IMG/VR virus record: IMGVR_UViG_3300033153_005694
Span: 19,028-83,027 of that record
Reading direction: 5' to 3' (one strand)
DNA: 64,000 nucleotides
Source of the DNA: a virus
The notes beneath the pieces are model-generated. The model was not told the origin of the DNA. It made no database searches and saw only the letters and a list, made by a program, of their open reading frames with translations. Below, piece after piece: positions 58,770-64,000 of this stretch (position 1 is its first letter; every line of letters begins with the position of its first letter). The position numbers and the translations under genes are program-made.

Positions 58770-59039
58770 CTAGATAAATAATTCAGGGTTAGAAGTTTTG
58801 TAAAGCTCTGGATGGTTGTGGATAATAGCTAAAAGTAAATCTGTAAGATCGTAGCTACGTTTAATGTCACTATAGTAAGAATCTTTAGCGAATTTGGTAA
58901 TAGAGTATTTGTTATCGAGTAATCGAAATAGATATTCATGGTCGTCTAAATCACTAGGTTTTACAAGTTGGTGAAATGTGTAATCGATGGATATACCTAG
59001 CTGTTGCTGGGCATTGTCCATGAGTTGTTGAGGTGTCAT
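58770..59039 (-). CDS. hypothetical protein (89 aa) with C-terminal NPELFI tag
   Basis: MTPQQLMDNAQQQLGISIDY begins it and LLAIIHNHPELYKTSNPELFI ends it, so a second tag-like HPEL lies 12 residues before the true end. It starts on the stop of the upstream gene (TAATG overlap). Confidence 0.62.
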   Translation of the reverse strand: MTPQQLMDNAQQQLGISIDYTFHQLVKPSDLDDHEYLFRLLDNKYSITKFAKDSYYSDIKRSYDLTDLLLAIIHNHPELYKTSNPELFI

Positions 59040-59530
59040 TATATTGGCAATCTGCCTAGTAATCTAGTTGCTGTGTGTGAGATTTGAGTAGTGCCCATTT
59101 TTCTCCATTTAGATTTGTAAGATGATTGGCCGTTAATTAAGTCAACTGCAGATTCCTCTTTGTTAGTTGACTCGTGTAGCATCTGTTTAGCTTGCTTTTT
59201 AATAGTGTTTGCGGCTAAAACATGGAAGTTTGTGTAGTAAGCTGAAGATTTGATGTATAAGCCTCTGAACGCTAGAATCCTGTTAAGTTGAGTGTAAGCT
59301 GAAACTCGTCTAAGACCTAGTTCCATTGGATTGGTAGCAGTTGCTAAGCCGGGTACTAACCAAGCTAGATTAGAATCAAGCCATGCTGCAGTAAAGTCTG
59401 CACCTTGCTGAAATGTAGATTTGTTAGCTGAGATGAAATCGTTGATTGTAGTTACTTTAGCTTCCATTCTTTGAAGTCTTGTATTGTATCTTGTTTGAGC
59501 TTTGCTGTGGATTAGTTTTGTCTTTGTCAT
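59039..59530 (-). CDS. hypothetical helical basic protein (163 aa)
   Basis: The product is Lys/Arg/Gln/Ala-rich, mainly helical (TKTKLIHSKAQTRYNTRLQR; ANTIKKQAKQMLHE). No motif recognised. It has a GGAGAA site and is the first gene after the hairpin-rich gap. Confidence 0.62.
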   Translation of the reverse strand: MTKTKLIHSKAQTRYNTRLQRMEAKVTTINDFISANKSTFQQGADFTAAWLDSNLAWLVPGLATATNPMELGLRRVSAYTQLNRILAFRGLYIKSSAYYTNFHVLAANTIKKQAKQMLHESTNKEESAVDLINGQSSYKSKWRKMGTTQISHTATRLLGRLPI

Positions 59531-59863
59531 AATGTTCTCCTATGAATTCGGTGGTTGTGTATAACACGACTAGTAGTACTTACAGAGACAAGTAAAAGGT
59601 ATTAAAAAACTTGCCTCTGTAAATACTAATAAATATCTAGTTACTTCTTACTAAGCTTTTGCTGCTCATTTGCTTCACTAGATAAATTTGTTGGTGTTAT
59701 CCTTTGATATTTGGTATGGGGATAACTCTGTCTATGGTTGTAATTAGGTCTGATTGTAGATCCATTACGTCAAATATAGATTTGTAGGCTTTAGGGTTTC
59801 ACCCAAAGCTTACCCTTTTTTTCGTGGTTAGTAACTAAGGTGAGACATCTTTGATGTGAGAAC
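59531..59863 (-). promoter_or_regulatory. non-coding leader with two inverted repeats
   Basis: A 12-bp interrupted repeat (TACAGAG-CAAGT / ACTTG-CTCTGTA, 59581-59621) lies 50-90 nt upstream of the gene at 59530. A hairpin with 9 paired bases and a 3-nt loop is at 59788-59809, with a T-run on the plus strand at 59816-59822. Only a few 10-25-codon frames exist, without good ribosome sites. Confidence 0.5.
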
Positions 59864-59989
59864 CTAGGTCAAGGGTGTCTTTAGCTTTTCGTCGGGATAG
59901 TACTCGTCCTGTATGTTTGTAAGTTTCTTGGTTATTTTGTTTTTCTTTTTGATGAATGCTAAAATGTTTATTAATTTGTTCTTTACCAT
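59864..59989 (-). CDS. possible basic microprotein (41 aa)
   Basis: MVKNKLINILAFIKKKNKIT continues as KKLTNIQDEYYPDEKLKTPLT. It is Lys-rich with a hydrophobic start. The ribosome site is weak (AAAGAA), so reality is uncertain. Confidence 0.35.
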   Translation of the reverse strand: MVKNKLINILAFIKKKNKITKKLTNIQDEYYPDEKLKTPLT

Positions 59990-60036
59990 TATCTATTCTT
60001 TATTTGATTAAGTGTAATATACATTAAAGAACACTC

Positions 60037-60058
60037 ACACCTTAAGGAAGAAAGGTGT
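60037..60058. repeat. hairpin ACACCTT / AAGGTGT
   Basis: A perfect 7-bp stem with an 8-nt loop lies between two tiny genes, one of the set of inverted repeats in 59.5-60.5 kb. Strand and function unclear. Confidence 0.45.
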
Positions 60059-60083
60059 AGGAGATGAGTATCTAATTACATAG

Positions 60084-60206
60084 TTATACTGGTACTACTA
60101 AAGCTGTTAGTATTTCGTTTTCTGGTGTTGTGTCTTTAAGAACTTCGGTATATATCTTTGAAGGTTTGTCTGTTGCTTTGATTCGTGCTGGGTAATTAGC
60201 TCTCAT
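60084..60206 (-). CDS. hypothetical microprotein (40 aa)
   Basis: MRANYPARIKATDKPSKIYT continues to NEILTALVVPV. Its ATG overlaps the stop of the upstream membrane gene (TAATG), supporting coupled translation. Function unknown. Confidence 0.5.
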   Translation of the reverse strand: MRANYPARIKATDKPSKIYTEVLKDTTPENEILTALVVPV

Positions 60207-60343
60207 TACCAATCTTTCCAAGCTATTAATGCCGTTACAGGTATAATGATATACCAATAAGCTAGAGCAGCTAGATTATGTCCTGCAACTCCGACTGATC
60301 CGCCTAACCAAAATGCCCAAGCATACTTTTTTATAAAATTCAT
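60206..60343 (-). CDS. small membrane protein (45 aa)
   Basis: MNFIKKYAWAFWLGGSVGVA, then GHNLAALAYWYIIIPVTALI: a basic start and two hydrophobic stretches. AAAGGAATCAC precedes the ATG, a good ribosome site. It is the first gene after a hairpin cluster. Confidence 0.58.
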   Translation of the reverse strand: MNFIKKYAWAFWLGGSVGVAGHNLAALAYWYIIIPVTALIAWKDW

Positions 60344-60575
60344 GTGATTCCTTTGTTAAATACTTACTAGAATCCAAGTTGCTTTTGCAATACGGTTGGA
60401 TTCCATAAATATTTATTGTTTTACAACTACTTCCTCTAGTTGTCAAGTAACTGTGGTTTTGTTAGAACAGGTTACCCTGTTGGCACTTATGTTCTGGTTT
60501 GTTTACAATATAGATGAGCCCGAAGCTGGCAGATTAGTGTACATGTAGTAACTAAGAGCTGTCTGAGCGAATAAA
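60344..60575 (-). promoter_or_regulatory. hairpin cluster in non-coding DNA
   Basis: Three strong hairpins follow one another: 60370-60403 (GAATCCAA / TTGGATTC with inner TTGC/GCAA), 60423-60443 (ACAACTA / TAGTTGT, perfect) and 60466-60481 (AACAGG / CCTGTT, perfect). No frame over 30 codons with a ribosome site is present. A structured RNA, promoter array or replication element is possible. Confidence 0.5.
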
Positions 60576-61322
60576 TTAGCTAGCCTTTGTCACTGAAATT
60601 GGTACTTGTGTTGCTACTTCTTTGTGAAGTTTGTAAGTAAGAACTTTACAGCCCCATAACCTAGTGTTTGCTTGTACTTCGGTGATGATTTGGTCTAAAG
60701 AGTCGGCTGTTGCTGTTGCTATTTCAGAACCGTTTTTACTGTAAACTATGACGATAAGTTTAGATCTGTTTTCATAGTCTGTAGTTGGTATTGCTGCACC
60801 GAAAGCTGCTATTAAAATATCTTGTAAAGAAGATGTGTGTGCTGAGTTCATAGTTGGTTCCTTTGGCTCTGTATGAGCTATAGTTGATGTGTAAGTAACA
60901 GCGTCAATAGAATCGTCGTGATTAGTAGTAGGTTTACATAATACTCGAACTGAGGTATGTGGGGGTGTAATATACAGATTAGTTTTTATACGTGTTCCTA
61001 TATGTGTATTACCAGGAGTATCTTCACATTTGCCTATAGTTCCGATAGGGGTTTTGTAGCCAGAAGCTACGGTATACTCAGAAGTGAATATAACTTTATC
61101 ACCTTTGATGGCTTCAGATCCTGGTTTAGTTTTGACTAATTTAAAATGTTTAGTAAATCTATATCCTGAATCATCAATTAATGTTAATTTTTCTGAGTTA
61201 TTAATTGATTTAATAATAGATAATGTACCTATAGCAAGATTTGCTCCAGGTTGAGTAGATATTCGTTCAACTATATCTCCTGGTTTGGCTTGGTCGATGG
61301 GTAGGTATTCGTAGTTATTCAT
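60576..61322 (-). CDS. hypothetical protein with two SH3-like repeats (248 aa)
   Basis: The first half has LPIDQAKPGDIVERISTQPG and SEAIKGDKVIFTSEYTVASG, two KOW-like strands pairs. After an internal Met (MNSAHTSSLQDILIAAFG, about residue 156) a compact domain KLIVIVYSKNGSEIATATAD to LTYKLHKEVATQVP follows, which could also be translated alone from that Met. Function unknown. Confidence 0.6.
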   Translation of the reverse strand: MNNYEYLPIDQAKPGDIVERISTQPGANLAIGTLSIIKSINNSEKLTLIDDSGYRFTKHFKLVKTKPGSEAIKGDKVIFTSEYTVASGYKTPIGTIGKCEDTPGNTHIGTRIKTNLYITPPHTSVRVLCKPTTNHDDSIDAVTYTSTIAHTEPKEPTMNSAHTSSLQDILIAAFGAAIPTTDYENRSKLIVIVYSKNGSEIATATADSLDQIITEVQANTRLWGCKVLTYKLHKEVATQVPISVTKAS

Positions 61323-61500
61323 GTTGCTCCTTTCGTGGATGTGTGTGTTTTTCTAACATATTTTCGAGAAGATAAATGGCTTCTTGGTATGCTTCAGAAG
61401 CTGAAGTGTGTAGTTTAGATTCTTCGAAGTCTCTGAGTGTTTCAAGTTGCTCAATCACAATAAGTATTGGTAGGTGTAGTGGTTTGGCTGCTGTTATCAT
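61315..61500 (-). CDS. hypothetical helical protein (61 aa)
   Basis: MITAAKPLHLPILIVIEQLE, then an acidic helix and ENMLEKHTHPRKEQHE. It overlaps the next gene by 8 nt. No motif. Confidence 0.55.
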   Translation of the reverse strand: MITAAKPLHLPILIVIEQLETLRDFEESKLHTSASEAYQEAIYLLENMLEKHTHPRKEQHE

Positions 61501-61511
61501 ATGATTCCTTG

Positions 61512-61745
61512 CTATTTAAGATATTTGATTACTTTTGCAACTTTGCGAGTGTAGTCTAGATTAGTTATCTGGTTGCCTTGGCTATAAACCCAGTTGGTAC
61601 GCTTACGATCTAGTTTCCAGTATAAGGGTTCAGCTAACACTGTTTTGATTGCCTAGGAATTGTCGGTTACTAGTTCAGAAGTGTAAAAGAATTTATTGAA
61701 ATGTGTTTGTTCAACTTTAAGTCTGCGAAGTAAAGAGCAAGTAGC
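61512..61745 (-). pseudogene. small ORF with in-frame amber codon and possible AUA start
   Basis: A single frame reads CATCSLLRRLKVEQTHFNKF to TDNS, meets TAG at 61653-61655, and continues AIKTVLAEPLYWKLDRKRTN to KVIKYLK. No ATG is in frame. An ATA overlaps the preceding TAA in a TAATA junction, where TAATG would be usual. Either a decayed gene or one with unusual start and read-through. Confidence 0.35.
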
Positions 61746-61750
61746 GCATA

Positions 61751-61939
61751 TTAAATGGTTCTATTTACTATTGGATTGTAGGAAGTTAGAGTATAGCCAA
61801 TGTATTTGTCGTAGCCGTAGGTTACGATTGCATAGTGGTCGAGTATTTCGTCGTACACTTTGTAGTGATGTGTATCTATGGTCTTTTGGTAGACTAGGCC
61901 GTGCTCTTGTAGGAGTTTGATTAAAGTGGTAATCTTCAT
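61751..61939 (-). CDS. hypothetical protein (62 aa)
   Basis: MKITTLIKLLQEHGLVYQKT, then HYAIVTYGYDKYIGYTLTSY: one helix followed by beta strands, Tyr-rich. The ATG overlaps the stop of the sigma-like gene (ATGA type). Function unknown. Confidence 0.6.
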   Translation of the reverse strand: MKITTLIKLLQEHGLVYQKTIDTHHYKVYDEILDHYAIVTYGYDKYIGYTLTSYNPIVNRTI

Positions 61940-62268
61940 GGTAGTTCCTTGAATAGTAGGGTACCGTCGAGGTTTTCGGCTTTGTTTCCTGGATCTTTAC
62001 AGATTTGAAGAAAGTCGTTTCTAAGGTTAATTAGGGTTGAATGAGTACCCATATTTTTGATTTTCTTGAAGCTAATTTTTTCGATGTCGAATACTCGCTG
62101 TTTTGTAACTCCTAGAAATATAGCTATTTCCTCTTGGCTAAATTCAACGTTTGTTAGTTGAAAATAAGCTAGTGTTTTGATAGTAGCATTTAATCGAGAT
62201 ACATTAGTACGTTTGGTATATTCGTTGATGAATTGTAGGATGGTATTGATTGATTCGGGTTGTAGCAT
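61936..62268 (-). CDS. stand-alone sigma-70 region-4-like DNA-binding protein (110 aa)
   Basis: Residues about 53-86 (NVEFSQEEIAIFLGVTKQRVFDIEKISFKKIKN) follow the region 4.2 pattern: a helix, LGVTKQRV as recognition turn and a basic helix after DIEK, as in sigma factors where it contacts the -35 element and the beta flap. The first 50 residues are helical. No region 2 is present, so it may act as a co-sigma, an anti-sigma-like appropriator or a plain HTH regulator. It lies in the right-hand accessory block. Confidence 0.6.
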   Translation of the reverse strand: MLQPESINTILQFINEYTKRTNVSRLNATIKTLAYFQLTNVEFSQEEIAIFLGVTKQRVFDIEKISFKKIKNMGTHSTLINLRNDFLQICKDPGNKAENLDGTLLFKELP

Positions 62269-62270
62269 GG

Positions 62271-63014
62271 TTATTCTCCTGTGAATAGTTTATCTTTTTC
62301 TTCTTTTGTTACTAGTCTCCAATTGCTATTAATTATACTATAACTATTACTTCTAGCATCATATACTTTACTGTTTTCATAGTAATGAACCCAAGCTCCC
62401 ATACCACTGTTTGTAACAATTAAAGCTGAAAAGTTATTAGGATTTTCATACCATTCTTTTTTAATTGGTGTTAAGTTATATTTACCTATATCTTCTTTAG
62501 TATAACAATCTGGTCCAATTTGTGTTGCATTACCATTAACCCATTTAGCACAAAATACATAGCCTAAACTGTTTATTACAATACCAAAGAGCGCATTGTT
62601 TCTCTCACAAAATATTTCGCCTTCGAAATCAGCTGTAAAGCCATAGTCTTTAAAGTTATTTAATCTTGAGGTTTGAAGTTTTTTATTGCTTGATTCATTT
62701 TCCAATTCGAATATAATATTGCTAGAATTCCTATTGTTAATGGTATTGTTAATGCTTCCATCTTCTTCTCCTTTAGTGTATACCCATTTGTTAATTTTTG
62801 TGTTGAAATGGATTTGTTTTTTATGCGTTTCATTATTTGCCGTAAACTCTTTATCTTCATGTACATATAAATAAGAAAAATTAAATTCTGTAATTTCTTC
62901 TAATACTGAAGGTATAGCCTCAAAAGGTTTGCAATCTGATTTAACCAACTCATTATAGTGTAATTGTGTAGCTTCACAATATGTATTAGTGAAGTCTGTT
63001 ATTATGTTGGACAT
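62271..63014 (-). CDS. hypothetical protein (247 aa)
   Basis: Asn/Lys/Glu-rich with INKWVYTKGEEDGSINNTIN and a C-terminal half (FEGEIFCERNNALFGIVINS, VTNSGMGAWVHYYENSKVYD) of beta strands resembling carbohydrate- or peptide-binding folds. No family known. It ends at an AGGAGAA site 2 nt before the sigma-like gene. Confidence 0.6.
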   Translation of the reverse strand: MSNIITDFTNTYCEATQLHYNELVKSDCKPFEAIPSVLEEITEFNFSYLYVHEDKEFTANNETHKKQIHFNTKINKWVYTKGEEDGSINNTINNRNSSNIIFELENESSNKKLQTSRLNNFKDYGFTADFEGEIFCERNNALFGIVINSLGYVFCAKWVNGNATQIGPDCYTKEDIGKYNLTPIKKEWYENPNNFSALIVTNSGMGAWVHYYENSKVYDARSNSYSIINSNWRLVTKEEKDKLFTGE

Positions 63015-63024
63015 TGTTTATCCT

Positions 63025-63432
63025 TTATAATGCTTTAAGTAATATTGGTAAAGCTTTAAGGTATTTAGCTTTTTGTTTGTCGGAGGGATTACAAGACATA
63101 TTATGTAGCATATCTGCTATTTTGATTTTAGTAGCTCTAGACGAACTAGTTAAACTTAATAAATAGTTACTGTAAAGTTGGTTAGGTTTTTTAGTTAATA
63201 AGTATATATCTAATAATACATCACCGCGTACACCTAAGTTTTGTAGCTCGATTCCTGTGATAATAGTATCTTCGATTACATCATGTAGGTATGCTATGAT
63301 TTTTTCTTCTTCTGTATCCATCATATCAGCTACTGCTATTGGATGAGTGTGGTAAGGTGTTGTTTTATCTTTGCGGAATTGTCCTTGGTGAGCTGAGATG
63401 CATAGTTGTTTTGCTTGTTTTACAGTTATCAT
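63025..63432 (-). CDS. HD-domain (p)ppGpp hydrolase-like protein (MESH1/RelA-SpoT type)
   Basis: The 135-residue protein reads LCISAHQGQFRKDKTTPYHT then HPIAVAD (first His), IIAYLHDVIEDT (HD plus ED), and a late ATKIKIADMLHNM (Lys-x-Ala-Asp-x2-HN). This is the compact hydrolase fold of SpoT/MESH1. If active it would remove the stringent-response alarmone during infection. No synthetase part is present. Confidence 0.82.
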   Translation of the reverse strand: MITVKQAKQLCISAHQGQFRKDKTTPYHTHPIAVADMMDTEEEKIIAYLHDVIEDTIITGIELQNLGVRGDVLLDIYLLTKKPNQLYSNYLLSLTSSSRATKIKIADMLHNMSCNPSDKQKAKYLKALPILLKAL

Positions 63433-63662
63433 TATATTACTCCTGCTCTAGTTCGTCGTTTAAGTTCTGCTTTAATTAGGTCTATATTAGCAGATACTTT
63501 GCTTAGCTCTAAGTACAGCTCTTGACAATAATTACTTTCTTCTATACTACATTGATTACAATTATCCCATTGTCGTTTTATGGATTTGCTTTTGTCTTTG
63601 TTGAATAATAGTAGAGTTTCAAGGTCGATTGTTGCTGTTTTCATTAATTCTGTTTCTCTCAT
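63432..63662 (-). CDS. hypothetical Cys-containing protein (76 aa)
   Basis: MRETELMKTATIDLETLLLF starts it, with a Cys segment DNCNQCSIEESNYCQEL in the middle and a coiled coil ending RTRAGVI. A second Met at residue 7 is an alternative start. It overlaps the HD gene by one base (TAATG). Confidence 0.58.
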   Translation of the reverse strand: MRETELMKTATIDLETLLLFNKDKSKSIKRQWDNCNQCSIEESNYCQELYLELSKVSANIDLIKAELKRRTRAGVI

Positions 63663-63665
63663 AGT

Positions 63666-63851
63666 TTAGCCTTTAAATGATTGTAGGTAGCTACTAAAGC
63701 TATAAGAGCATACCAGTAAAATAACTGCAGCTTGTATTGCTATAGATAATATAGCTAGTCCTTGAGGATTGCCAATAATTAAAATAATAGTTAATATTAA
63801 TGGGGAAATAACACTAAATAGTGCTAATAACGTGATGTATAAATGAAGTAT
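63666..63851 (-). CDS. two-helix membrane protein (61 aa) with probable AUA start
   Basis: The frame LHLYITLLALFSVISPLILT, IILIIGNPQG, then AAVILLVCSYSF has two clear hydrophobic helices. It lacks ATG, GTG and TTG near its beginning, but ATA lies 6 nt after AAAGGA, an ideal ribosome-site distance. It ends 3 nt before the next ATG. Confidence 0.5.
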   Translation of the reverse strand: MLHLYITLLALFSVISPLILTIILIIGNPQGLAILSIAIQAAVILLVCSYSFSSYLQSFKG

Positions 63852-63861
63852 AATTGGTCCT

Positions 63862-63996
63862 TTACGTTGTATAGTTGTTATCTAGTTGTAATATATCAGA
63901 ATGAAACATTTTATAAATTCCACATCCTGTAAGAAGGCGGTCTCCATTATATCTCATAGCTTTGTATTTTCGAAGAATTTTAGTTTCTTGTTCCAT
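63862..63996 (-). CDS. hypothetical protein (44 aa, may extend past window)
   Basis: MEQETKILRKYKAMRYNGDR leads to FHSDILQLDNNYTT. The frame stays open to the window edge, so an earlier start outside cannot be excluded. Its TAA is part of the AAAGGA site of the next gene. Confidence 0.5.
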   Translation of the reverse strand: MEQETKILRKYKAMRYNGDRLLTGCGIYKMFHSDILQLDNNYTT

Positions 63997-64000
63997 TGCG

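Noticed and set aside
33893-59039. The shared gene ends could be a nucleotide element (promoter, terminator or recombination site) instead of a peptide
   Set aside because: Third codon positions vary freely, all four Pro codons and three stops are used, while the amino acid pattern stays; the DNA motif is therefore secondary.
34964-61745. General reassignment of TAG as a sense codon
   Set aside because: Many intact genes end at TAG with the next gene starting at once, and read-through would run into other frames; only two ORFs show same-frame continuation.
24053-64000. Subunits of the N4 heterodimeric early RNA polymerase
   Set aside because: No pair of proteins with T7-type polymerase motifs was found on the minus strand; they are probably outside the window.
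1-64000. CRISPR arrays, insertion sequences, integrase or attachment sites
   Set aside because: No regularly spaced repeats, transposase motifs or integrase-type proteins were seen; the phage appears strictly lytic from what is visible.

Overview
The window is most of the genome of an N4-like podovirus (Schitoviridae type). The evidence is an N4-gp56-type major capsid protein, a portal of the N4/P22-like kind, and a very large virion protein carrying the four motifs of the N4 virion RNA polymerase. It also has an N4-style replication set (primase, family A DNA polymerase, SF1 helicase, SSB-like protein, MoxR AAA ATPase plus VWA protein). The host is probably a member of the Campylobacterota. 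The DNA is AT-rich, the split thymidylate synthase reads like a Helicobacter/Campylobacter-type ThyX, and candidate late promoters are TATAAT boxes without a clear -35. NrdD/NrdG points to growth without oxygen or at low oxygen.

Layout. Positions 1-24052 are on the plus strand and hold the virion module in reverse-N4 order: portal C-terminus (cut by the window edge), small head proteins, acidic scaffold, major capsid protein, fibre proteins, a GIY-YIG homing endonuclease, ejection-type proteins, then the virion RNA polymerase and a large partner with a zinc-peptidase motif. A hairpin at 24034-24060 marks the convergent end. Positions 24106-64000 are on the minus strand. They hold two small membrane proteins, nucleotide metabolism (MazG-like protein, ThyX, PhoH, ClpP-like protease, NrdG, NrdD), a RusA-like resolvase, HU, a GP88-like protein, DNA polymerase and its separate exonuclease, helicase, a metallophosphoesterase, SSB, a RecA/Sak4-like ATPase, a PD-(D/E)XK nuclease, an rIIA-like ATPase, primase, lysozyme, a nucleotidyltransferase fold protein, the AAA/VWA pair, and an accessory block ending with a sigma-region-4-like protein and a ppGpp-hydrolase-like HD protein. 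The terminase and the heterodimeric early RNA polymerase expected in this family are not in the window.

The most striking signal is a short C-terminal peptide, roughly YPE(L/Y)(F/L)I, that ends about 25 otherwise unrelated small proteins between 33.9 and 59.0 kb. The core replication proteins between them lack it. Synonymous codons vary freely, so selection acts on the peptide. Many of these genes sit exactly 8 nt upstream of the next start, with the stop codon merged into the next ribosome binding site.

Other unusual points: a group I intron splits the GNHD motif of the phosphoesterase, and a similar interruption with a reconstructable junction splits ThyX. The virion RNA polymerase and the DNA polymerase are each divided into two genes. 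Several small genes look as if they start at AUA. RusA and several small ORFs are broken by a single frameshift or an in-frame stop. A roughly 1 kb region near 60 kb is rich in hairpins.
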